Part shown: positions 24,001 through 34,300 of the stretch, in pieces | Position numbering within the stretch: the first letter of the stretch is position 1 | How the letters are laid out: every line of letters begins with the position of its first letter | From: Massariosphaeria phaeospora | Taxonomy: Eukaryota; Ascomycota; Dothideomycetes; Pleosporales | Assembly (NCBI GenBank): GCA_011032825.1 | Contig: JAADJZ010000029.1 | Location: 434,001 to 498,000 of the forward strand | Direction of reading: 5' to 3' | Length of the DNA stretch: 64,000 bases | The notes under the pieces: model-generated | The model's database searches: none | Seen by the model: the letters and a program-made list of their open reading frames with translations, nothing else | Told to the model about the DNA's origin: nothing | Program-made: the position numbers and the translations under genes

Positions 24001-27000
24001 AAAAGATCTACAGGTGATATTCAAGTCACTGGAGAGTCTTATGAGCAACCCCTCACCCGTGTTAATCGGCACAAAAACCATCCTCGTTCAGAACTTCCAC
24101 ACGTGGCTACCTGAACTATCGCCCTCTATGTCTTCTACAGATGTTCTGAAGTTGACTTCGTCCTTCCTCGAGTCATGCGCTATCGCCCAAGGCAAACTCA
24201 TCCTCTTCAAGCTGCTGTTGGTCTACTACCTCAGCGAGCTTGAGATCTTCAAAACATCAGACACGCGGCGGATACTCCTTACAAGCACTGTCAAGTGGCT
24301 CGCACCGCATTGGGGAAAGACAGAACTGGTCAACGATCAATGGAAGAACCAGGTGCGGCTTTGTTGTTCCGTTGTTGCATCTCAGGTTGAAGAGCTTGGG
24401 CAAGAAGCCTGCGAGTATCTTCCTAAGCTTGTAGACTCGTATCGTGCTATTCAGGCCACCCCCAGGTCAACCAAGAAATCGCTCTCGCTCCTATTTCCGA
24501 CGTCATATCCGTTCCCATCTAGGCCAACAAATACGGAATCCAAGTTCGACGAAGCCTTGATTGAGATATCAGCGGTGCTGGCGGCAATGTCAAGCCTTCC
24601 TACTATTATTCATCTCGACTGGCCAAAGACTGATATTGCAGATTTCTTGTTCTCTACTCTACAGGTTTACATTTCGATAATGGACTGCGAAGCGTTCCCG
24701 AGCTCCTGGCTTAGCGTGCACATTTACCACCACAAGGCGACAATGCGGACTTTAGAGAAGTTATCTGGCATTCTAATCGACTCGTTCCTGCCCCATCCTG
24801 ACGAAGCGGATCAATTCAGTACCGAGCTTTGGCGAGCGTTCTTTGATGCGCTTCTGAAGCTTGTTGGGAGTGATGCACTGGCGTTGGAGACCTTCCCTGA
24901 GCAAAAGCGACGAGCTGTCTGGAAAATCGCGGGCGATGTTCGAGAAAATGGTGCAGACTTACTTCAACGAAGCTGGGAAGCAATTGGATGGGAGACCAGC
25001 GCTGAAGACAAGCAGCAGTACGGAGTTGAGAAGATGGGTGGTTTCCAGGTGCAATACGTTCCCGGCTTGGTTGCTCCCATCGTCGAGCTTTGCCTTAGTG
25101 TACACGAAGGACTGCGCAGCGTAGCGATCGAAGTGCTGCAGACAATGATTGTTAGCGAATGGACTCTGAGTGAGGACCTAGCCTTGATACAGGCCGAAAT
25201 GATCGATTGCCTGGACCGCCTTTTCAAGTCGAAACATCTTACGGAAGTCGTGTTACAGAAACACTTCATTCAGGAACTTATTGACCTGTTTGATCCTTTG
25301 GCCCAGGATCCGGAAGATTCGCTGTTTGTCGCTGTGAAGAACCTCATTAGCACCATCGACGAGCTACTAGATCTGCTCGTTGCTGTGCATAGCACTGAAG
25401 CTACCGGCGAAGTGTTTCACATCATGGACACTCTCCACCTCATGGAATTCCTGAAAGACATGCAAAAGGAGGATATCTACATTCGCTACGTTCATCAACT
25501 TGTTGATCTGCAAGCGGATGCTCAGAACTTTACTGAAGCAGGCCTCGCACTTCGTTTACATGCTGAGCTGTACGAGTGGGATCCCTCGACTGTCGTCGAT
25601 CCGCTTCCAGACCCAAATTTCCCAGCTCAGACCTCTTTCGAACGCAAGGAACAACTCTACTTTCAGATGATCGATCACTACGAGAATGGTCAATCCTGGG
25701 ACAATGCACTGGGCACGTACTTGGAGCTCGCAACTCAGTACGAGCATAACGTGTTTGACTTTGCAAAGCTGGCAAGGACACAGCACGCCATGGCGAAAAT
25801 ATACGAGAGCATCGCTAAGGGTGATCGTTCCAACTCTCGTTACTTTCGAGTGGTCTACAAGGGACTTGGCTTCCCTGTCGGACTGCGAGACAAGCACTTC
25901 ATCTTCGAAGGGTTCCCAACTGATCGCTTGGCTACATTCACAGATCGCATGCAGCAACAGCATCCCGCTGCTCAGATCTTACAAGTCGGGATGGAAGAAG
26001 ATGTCGAAGGCCAGTACCTACAGATATACCCTGTTAGCCCACAGAAAGATCTACAGCACCCAATTTTCCAACGAGCAAAGGTCGCCCAATCGATCAGGGA
26101 TTACTATCTGCTATCCAGACCGTCGCACTTTACCACAGCATTGCGGCGTACAGCGTCTGACGCCCACTCGAAAGAGGTCTTGGTCGAGAAGACAGTCTAT
26201 ACGACCGTCGAAGCGTTCCCAACCATCCTTCGGAGAAGCGAAATTGTGGCGGTGGGGACGGTGACGCTCACGCCTCTTCAGACCGCGATCGAACGGACAT
26301 CGAGAAAGACAGTCGAGTTACTTAGTCTAGAAAAGAAAATCTTGGATGGGGAGGACTCTGCTTTGACAGCTCTCACTCAAGAGCTAACCCTCGCAGTCGA
26401 TACTTCTTCAGAGACCAGCGTTACTATCTATCATGAGCTGCTGCCACAGCCGCAAGACTCCAGTGAATCTTATGAAGAAGAGCTGGAGCAGCTTGAACCG
26501 AATCTGTTGGAGAATGCACTGAAGGTGGCATTGACCGACTATGCCTTGGTAATCAGACGTTGCTTAGCGTTGTATTGTAGACCTGCCCAGCAAGCTACGA
26601 AGGTAGACCTAACGCAGAGTATGTAGAACCGCCCTCATTTAGAGTTTCGTTCACTAACGCTTGGAACAGGATTCGAAGCCGCCTATGAGAGTGAATTGGC
26701 AACGCTTCTGCCGATCGCCACCGTTCACCCTTTGCGGTCTCCGACAGGCTCCTGGCTTGCAGCCGCAACGTCGCCGACAAGAGTCGCAAGCCCAGCGTCA
26801 GGCTCAGCCAGTCAGGTCAACGGCACCAGAGTCGCGTCACCGATATCCGAAGGTCGACCTATGCGCCAGGACAAAAAGCGACGCAGTCTCGCATTCTTCA
26901 AGGGCGCATCCACCAGCGACGCCCCGTCCGATCCCAAAGGCGAGAAAGAGAAAGAAAAAGTAAAAGAAAAAGAGCCGCCCAAACAAGCCCCAGTCCAGGA

Positions 27001-27415
27001 CGACGCCGCCTCCACCAGAACCTCGACCTCCCGCAGCCGCAGCAAAGACCCCAGCTCAACCCTCAACCGCCTCAGCCTCAGCTTCCTCGCGAGCAGCTCC
27101 CCGCCCCCAGAAGCGCTCCCGCACTTCCCTATCCAACACCCGCAACACCCCCACCAACAACAATACGCATCATCCAGCCAATACAGTCTCGCACGCGGTG
27201 GCGGCGACGACGTCGTTCAAACCAGTAAAAGCAGGAGTAGGAGTAGGAGCCAGAGCATAGACCTCCGGCCCGACACGAGCAAGAGCGAGAAGTCGGAGTA
27301 CTCGCGCAAGGGCAGCGTGAAGAAGCGGTTGAGCTTTATGAAGATTGGGAAGAAGAGTAGTAAGAGTAGTGTTAGGGGGCGTGGTGGTGTAGATGATACC
27401 CTGGCGGAGGAGTAG
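21050..27415 (+). CDS. DOCK-family guanine nucleotide exchange factor (SH3-DHR1-DHR2)
   Basis: Predicted exchange factor for a Rho/Rac/Cdc42-type GTPase, acting at membranes in polarity or morphogenesis. Exon 1 is 5569 nt (21050-26618); one 51 nt intron (26619-26669, GTATGT..AACAG with CTAAC) joins exon 2 (26670-27415), giving 2104 residues. Domains: SH3-like at about 8-85 (IYPFQPSSPADLPLEIGDEL); disordered Ser-rich linker at about 100-230; C2-like DHR-1 at about 640-800 (SDIYLTLVEPFLPKNAFLAH); long helical middle; DHR-2 at about 1480-1845 with NFTEAGLALRLHAELYEW, YFRVVYKGLGFPVGLRDK and EKTVYTTVEAFPTILRRSE, all recognisable DOCK blocks. The C-terminal 240 residues, mostly from exon 2, are basic and low-complexity with SRSRS runs. 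Start at 21050 is the first ATG that keeps the SH3 domain complete. Confidence 0.93.
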
Positions 27416-27918
27416 GAAAGCGGCTGTGCGGGTTTTATTGCACGAGTATTTACGTCGTTCTTTTGGTGCTTATATGTTTCGTTTTCCTGGTACAAGTTTT
27501 GGGTGCTTGGGGCGTGTATTATGCATCGCCCTCAAATTCACTACACTACACTACACCACACACTACAGACCTCCTCGTAATGATTGGGGGGGAGGCATGG
27601 ATATGATCTTCTTCTTCTACTTTTTGTTTGGTTCACGTTGGCGGAAGATGACATGGCATCTGAGGATCGATACCTTTTTTTCCATATTCTTGTGTGTTTT
27701 TTCAAAGTTTAGTTGTCGGTCTGTACGCCTGTACATTTGTTTGGGACCCTTTATAGTTCGTTTTCTTTGTATCTGTATCTGTAGTGTAGTTTTTATTTGT
27801 GGACTGGCTAAGAGAGAGAGAGAGAGGGCTAGTTGCTTATACCCTAGTTTATTTTCCTGCGAGATGGGAAGAAAGAAAGTACGGGAATTCATAGTATGGA
27901 ATTGCACGGTATGGCATT
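27416..27918. other. Intergenic, 3' of the DOCK gene
   Basis: T-rich 3' flank with short CTACACTACAC and GAGAGAGA runs (27541-27560, 27812-27828). No gene seen. Confidence 0.4.
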
Positions 27919-28200
27919 GTGTTGCGTGTACACTGCTCTTTTGAGGAATTTGTGAGTGAAGTGGTTGATGTTGGTGTTGATGTTGTTCCTTCTATCTGTT
28001 GCGTGTGCACTTTTGAGGAATTTGTAAGTGAAGTGGTTGATGTTAGTGTTAATGTTGATATTAGTGTTAGTGTTAGTGTTAATGTTGATGTTAGTGTTGG
28101 TGTTGATGTTGATGTTGTTCCTTCTGTATATTGCGTGTGCACCTTTAATGGATCTGTGAGTGAAGTGGTTAATGTTAGTGTTGTTATTGTTCCTTTTGTT
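27919..28200. repeat. Minisatellite: about three units with (RTGTTR)n hexamer cores
   Basis: Three copies of a unit beginning TGCGTGTRCAC and containing a TGAGTGAAGTGGTTRATGTT core start near 27926, 27998 and 28133. Unit length varies because the GTTGAT/GTTAGT hexamer stretch between the cores expands, mainly in the second unit (28040-28115). It stays open in at least one frame on each strand because of the 3-nt periodicity. I regard it as non-coding. Confidence 0.75.
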
Positions 28201-28869
28201 GCGAATATCGTGGTTTTGTGGGTTTGGAAGTAGAATCTAGTGTGATCTGGCATTATTTTGCGGCATGATAGTGGGGAAGATAGATAAAGGTCAGTTTTGG
28301 AATGAGAGTTAGGGTAGGGAATAGAGTTGCGAATCATATCTGTTGTGTTTGATATTAGTGGGTAGTCAACATAGTCAGCGATGACTGCACAACTCTAATT
28401 GGTCAATTAAAGATTGGGGAATAGAGAGAGCGTAAGAGACGAATTGAGTTTAGACTGATAAAATTTATCGTCTTCATGTTTCGACAGCGAAGGGCATTAG
28501 AGTCAATTTCGACGAACCGTGGTTCTAGTAGCGCACTCTACAAAACCCGGACCACTCGACGCCCGCAGCTCGTCTTAGAAACATGTGAAAGCCCTTTATT
28601 TTTCTATCTAGTGGGTAAATTTTCTCGAGACCTTCCAAGGTTGCGTTGAATGGTTTTGGTTTTGGTTTTGTGGAGCCATGGTTCTTGGAAGGAGTCCGCA
28701 ATGCACGCACATATATAATCTTCTTCTCTTCCTTCTTTTTTCCACTCTCTACATATATACAGTATTCTCCAAACCTTTGTTTCTTCACGGAGCAATCATC
28801 CAAGCTATTCTGGACTTCATAATCTGTTCTGGGGCAACTCTGCGCACGCCAACAGCCTACGACACAACA
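28201..28869. other. Intergenic / possible 5' leader of the 261-aa gene
   Basis: No independent gene. The open frame of the downstream gene extends back to an ATG at 28678 through a hydrophobic stretch (LLLFLLFSTLYIYTVF) that could be read as a membrane anchor, but the sequence there looks like pyrimidine-rich leader with TATATATA (28750-28760). Confidence 0.4.
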
Positions 28870-29655
28870 ATGTGGCCTTTCAATCACACCCGGTCCAAAC
28901 CGCCGCGCACCCCACCAAACACGTCTGAAGACCCACCACCTCCTTATCCTGACGCACAATCAACACTAGAGAACTTCTTTCTACATGTCATGAAAGAAGA
29001 TCTATTTCTCTCCTTATCGCTCATAGAAATCATGGCCGTCACCTTCAACGCAGACTTCACCCAAATCCAGGCCGCCATGAAAGAATACTATGACCTAATA
29101 GGGAGCCAAGTTCCCTTTCCGCCCGTTGGATCTTCCGTCATGCTAGCTAGTGGGAGAGCTGCACTAGAGGACCTCTGCGCTCTCATCAGGAAACTCGAGA
29201 AGAAACTCAGGCGCAACGAGTGGATCACGACAACCGAACGTGAACGGAATATTGTGATGTGGAACGTGATAATACCTGCTCACCAGCAGGACCTCCCGGC
29301 AGACTACGTTCTGGAAGTGATGGGCCGGTATGCGGATGCGAAGCTGAAGCGGCGCAAAGGCACCATGGTCGACCACTGGATGCCGTGGTGTGCAGTGCTT
29401 CGAAAGAGATCGAAAAGCCCCATGAAGGACCTCGGCGATACTTTGATATCGCATTCGTCCCTGATCGAGAGCATCACGCCGACACCTCACTGCGAGCCTA
29501 TTCGCCTTGTCCTCGGCAAGGCGATGGCCAGATACAAACGGAGGAGAGGAATACGGGAGCTGCAACACACTGGCAGAGACATCTGCGGGCCGATAAGCGG
29601 CGGATATATGGATCTATACAAGAAGTTGCATTCCATTATTGTGGAGGGGCTCTAG
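28870..29655 (+). CDS. Hypothetical protein, 261 aa
   Basis: I choose the ATG at 28870 (MWPFNHTRSKPPRTPP..), preceded by an A-rich context; an in-frame ATG at 28678 would add 64 residues including a hydrophobic segment. The product has a Pro-rich disordered N terminus (SEDPPPPYPDA), then a mainly helical, basic body with clusters such as LIRKLEKKLRRNEWITTTER and GKAMARYKRRRGIREL. No catalytic motif, signal peptide or family is recognised. Codon use and GC content match neighbouring genes, and there are no internal stops, so it is probably a real, lineage-restricted gene. Confidence 0.6.
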   Translation: MWPFNHTRSKPPRTPPNTSEDPPPPYPDAQSTLENFFLHVMKEDLFLSLSLIEIMAVTFNADFTQIQAAMKEYYDLIGSQVPFPPVGSSVMLASGRAALEDLCALIRKLEKKLRRNEWITTTERERNIVMWNVIIPAHQQDLPADYVLEVMGRYADAKLKRRKGTMVDHWMPWCAVLRKRSKSPMKDLGDTLISHSSLIESITPTPHCEPIRLVLGKAMARYKRRRGIRELQHTGRDICGPISGGYMDLYKKLHSIIVEGL

Positions 29656-30461
29656 TAGGGATTTAGAGAGAGCCTACCGTCGATGCCGGTATATTTAGCG
29701 CTGTCCAATTTCGCTACATGTCGGAGCGAACGGACATGTCGACTCTTTCGTTCGAGGGGATACAATACGGGCACAGTCCTCTCTGCTCTCATTGCGCACA
29801 ACCTCAGTACCAAATAGCAAGCAATTATACCAATAGTACACTTCCGAGAGGCAGTCCTTGAGATCCCTGTCATAACAGCTAGGAAATCTTCAGCTGATGT
29901 AGTCCCGTCCAAAGCCTGCACTGTTTTATGGTCCCAAAACTCATTCTCTCGTCACAACCTCACAATATATTCAACTCCAAAGATAGTTCTTCCACATACG
30001 ACCATGGGACACTGAATACAGCGGTTCCCGTCCGATCCGCCGTTTGTCGTGGGACCGAATAGAGGCATTTTACTCCAGAGTCCGGAGTCCAGAGTCCGGA
30101 GTCCTACCTTCAGGCCAGCCGCTACGCCCCAACAATACTTGCTACTTTAAACTCTGGCGTTAAAAGGGGGGTGGCTGCGCCGTGCGGAGTAAGATTCGTC
30201 CGCCTGGCCCCATCTGCGCTGGCACACAGCAATATGGCGCGGCGATTGCCCGCCTGCGCCGCCTGCGACTTAAAAGTGGAAATTCGAACATATGGTGATC
30301 ATGGGTCGTACGGACGCTAATTGTGTGACGTAGGAAGGAGAATTAAAGGCGGGTAGAAAGCAGCGTCTGCATCGTGCGTAGCTCAGGTGGCGAAGAGGTT
30401 GGAGTCGCATTGATTTGGGTGACACTGGACCGTGCACTTTTGTTCTTGCCAGCGGCAGGGT
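29656..30461. other. Last host sequence before the transposon block
   Basis: About 800 nt of ordinary GC content with no supported gene. It contains a 14 bp direct repeat and G/C-rich patches. The change to AT-rich transposon sequence occurs inside element A, about 250-400 nt to the right, not at the element border. Confidence 0.45.
30075..30104. repeat. Tandem 14-mer CCAGAGTCCGGAGT x2
   Basis: Two adjacent perfect copies (30075-30088, 30089-30102). Each half also contains an internal GAGTCC repeat. Confidence 0.85.
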
Positions 30462-31323
30462 TACCGTGTCCGTGCGCGCGGCGTCCGGAGTCGCGCGGCG
30501 TCCGCGGAACACCAAAACACCAGACAAGCCACCAACTTTGACGTGTCGCATCTTAACTACTACAACAGTTATAGAGGCCGCGCTTGCAGCGATTAAATCG
30601 CTCAAACTAGGAGAACAATTTACGTACTAGGCAATTGCTGATCAGTTTGGCGTACAGAGGTCTACACTCTCTCGAAGACACCGAGGTCGTCAGGGCACGC
30701 TGGAAGCCCAGAGAATCAACCAACAAAAGCTCAACCTACAACAAGAACTAGAGCTCGTGAGCTATATTAAAGACTTTACAAAGAGAGAGCTGCCTTCTAC
30801 AAAAGAGATGATACAAAATTTCGCGTCTACGATAGCTACAGAGCCTGTAAGCGACGCTTGGGTAACGCGCTTTCTCTACTAACAAAGCAATCATCTAATC
30901 TCTAAATAGTCCTCTAGGATAGACTCTCTTCGCTACAACGCTAATTCAAACGTCAAGTACGCGCTGTATTTTAACTTGCTGCATGCTAAAATAAAGCAGT
31001 ACAACATACAGCCGCGCTACTGCTACAATATAAATAAAAAAGGCTTTATAATTAGTGTAACAAGTTGCTTAAAACAAGTGTTTACTCGATAGCAATAGAA
31101 GAAGAAAGAAGTGCGAGCATTACTTTAAGATAGCTTTTGTAAGTAGATAACCTTTCTAGCAGCTGTTTGCGCCAATAGGAGCGCTCTGCTGCCTAGTTTT
31201 ATTTTCTAAGCGTTATTAGAGTTACTGCAGTTGAGCTAGGTAGCCAACGTTAAAGCAAAAAAGCACAACGTCTTTATTACTTTATTCTCGTCTAGCTAGA
31301 CGAACAATGACGTTGGATTGGCA

Positions 31324-34300
31324 TAGGCTAGCGAATGAGTAGAAGTTGAGTTAAGGTTAAGTTGCTTTTTTTATAACTCTAACTTAACTCTACTTATATA
31401 CTCAATCTTTTAACGCTAGTACAAAGTTATAGTTGAGTTAGGTTGCATAGACTTTAGGTTAAAATTAGGTTATCTCGCACAGGCTCTAGGTTATAGTTGA
31501 GTTATAGTTAGGTTGTTATATTTAGAGTTTACATGTTGTATTTCAACGTTAGCAAAGTACAAGTTGCTTAAGTTTATTACAGATTGTTATTACAGCGTAG
31601 AATTAGTTGCATTTTAATAGCTAAGTACAGAGCAACGTCTACGCTAGGTATTGCTAGAAAATTTAAAATTATTATAGCCTTATACCGCTAGAACAAGCAG
31701 CAACTAGACTTTAGCTTTTACATTTGCTGCAAACTTTTCTTGTACTTCTTGTAGTATCTTTGTGCTAGATTTATGTTTCTTGTGTTAATTGTTACTCATT
31801 TCGCGTGTATAGCGTTAATATTGGTATTTGTTAAAGTTAGCTTTGCACCTAGCAACAAGTAGAAAGCTATACTTTCGAAGATGCTAATTAGAAAAGCCTT
31901 TGTTACTTTTTGTATAGCCTCAATTGCACTAGCTTAAAAGCGTAGATTAGGCTTAAACTCTTGCGCAATTTTGCGAACTAGCTGACTAAATAGCAGTTTG
32001 CGCATAAAGAGCTTAGTTGATTTCTAGTATCGTTAAATTTCGCGCAACGCAATAGCTGCATGTTGTTAAAAACAAAGCTGCAATTAACTGCTGTAATAAC
32101 TTACTCTTTTGCTTCTAGCAGTAAAGCTTTTTTACACTACTTATTGTTAGTTTCTTTTTGTTTTTGTACAGATTGCTAGATTTACAAGCTGCTTTTGCTG
32201 CGAAAAGCTTTCGCGGAACTTTGCCGCTAGTAGCAAAGTAGTAGCGGTTAGTTTGCTTAGTGCAGGCTATTGCGAAAAAATTAATGCGTAATAAGTATAG
32301 TGTAGAGAGTAGAAAGTTGTAATAATTATTTGTAATAATTACGGCAGGTAAGGAAGCTGCAGAAGCTGTAGCAAAAGTGCGTGTTTTAAGTAGCTAGTAG
32401 TAAGACGCTAGCTAAGGCTGCAGTTTTTGCAGCAGCGCATAAGCTACTCTACACAGAATTTAGCCTGTAAATCTGTTACCTAACTTTTTGCTACTTTACT
32501 TTCTGCTTCTACCTACCTACGTACTACAATTAGCTTTATTATTACCTACATTTATTACAAATACGATAGCCGCAATTAAGCAGAAGCTTAACAACGAGAT
32601 AAACTACGAGCTTAATAATAAGTTGCTTCTGCCTTACGAGATTAAAGTTCTAACTAAGTTTGAGCTAGCGAAGTAAAAAGCGCTTACAAATGTAATTATT
32701 ACAAAAGTTTATTACAGCATCTGCTAACAGACTTAGAGCTTTGAGTTTAAAAAGCACGAAGTCTTTAGCGTACTAGCAAATCGCGGTTGTATTAGATTAC
32801 GAAAAAAGCGCTCTACACATTACAAGCTACTGTCTAAGAGTTAATTAAGCAATACTGCTCGCGCAACTGCTTAAAGAAATTAAACAGCTTACCTAAGTGC
32901 TAAAGAAAAAGCTATTGCAGATGCTAGTGCAAGAAATTGGCAAGCAAAATACTAGCTTAAGAAAAGGCTTAAGGCGAAGAAAAAGTTTACTGCGTTGTTT
33001 GCGCACGACTAGAAAAAGCAGTTAGCAACTAAACTTAAGCTTCTAGATAAGCAACGCTACCGCGCACAAAAAAGCAGTAAGTTATTATATTAGTTTATTA
33101 CGTTATTGTACTTACAATACGCAGTTGAGTAGTTTTAAGCAAAACTTAGCCTTGCCTATAAAAAGTAGGCTTGTATTTATTACGATGTTAACTTTCAACA
33201 GCACAGAAACATTCTTAAACAAATCGCCAAAGCACTAGAAAACAAAAGAAAAATTAAAAATTAGCTAATGTCGCGAATATTTGGCGCTAGCGAGGCTACT
33301 AATAGGATTATGCGACGTATCTACTTAGACGGATTAGCTAAGTTAAAGAATAATTCGTTTAAAAACGAAGAAGCTAAAATAGATTAGCAAAAGTTTGTAA
33401 AGACGTTGACTCTAGAGGATCTAACACTAGTAACTGCTAAAGACTAGAAGTAAGTTATTACAGTAGTTTATTACATACCTATACTAACTGCACTAGCCTA
33501 CGCGAGCCTACGCTTTCTTTTGAACTACGCGTTAACGGCGACAATGCTTATAAAGATATCAACAGCCCGTATATTCCAGCGCCTACAATTAATAAGTGTA
33601 AAGAAAAAGCAAGTAGCAACTTAGAAATTAATGCGTTCTACAATAAGTGTAAAAACGAATATAAAATAGAAAATTAGTAAAGAAAAGCGTTAGCAGAAGC
33701 AAACAAGTTCTCTAGTGAAAATAAAAAAAAAGTTGAGAATAAAGATAAAAATAAAGAGTAGGATGAGATAGTAGATAAAGCGGTGAAGCAAACTAAAGTA
33801 GTAGAGCAAACTAAGTTAGTAGAGTATTTAGATTAAAAGAGTTTCTCTAACGATAGTAACGCTTATAAGAAAGCGCAAACCTAAAGCTCTTTACTTTTTA
33901 TGTAAATTAAAACGTTGCTAGCATAAACACAGCTAGTATCTACTATCTATAACGCGGCCTAAAACGTGCATAACATTGCGATTAACAAATTAGCAAGTAT
34001 AACCTAATTAGAACTGTAAAATTGAGGCGCTACTACTGCGGCTTTAATTCTAGCTCTAATCTTAGTTGCATTACTGCCTTAGCCTTTGCGCTTGGACGTT
34101 AGCAATATTTCGCAAGCAAAGAAGCATGTTCTGTTTTTCTTTAACAATCTGCGTGTTTTTCTTTAGCAATGTACCTATTCTCTATCTTTAGTCTACTCTA
34201 ACACTAATTATTACAGTTTATTATTATAGTACCTGCGCTTTTGTACTATACCTTTTGTTATAAACATAGCAGAACTTTCGCTACTTATTCGTCTATTTAA

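Noticed and set aside
31324..31560. TTAGGTTA/TAACCTAA arrays as telomere-like repeats
   Set aside because: They are irregular, found at both ends of the hAT element and in its derivative, in inverted orientation. They are subterminal transposon repeats, not telomeric arrays.
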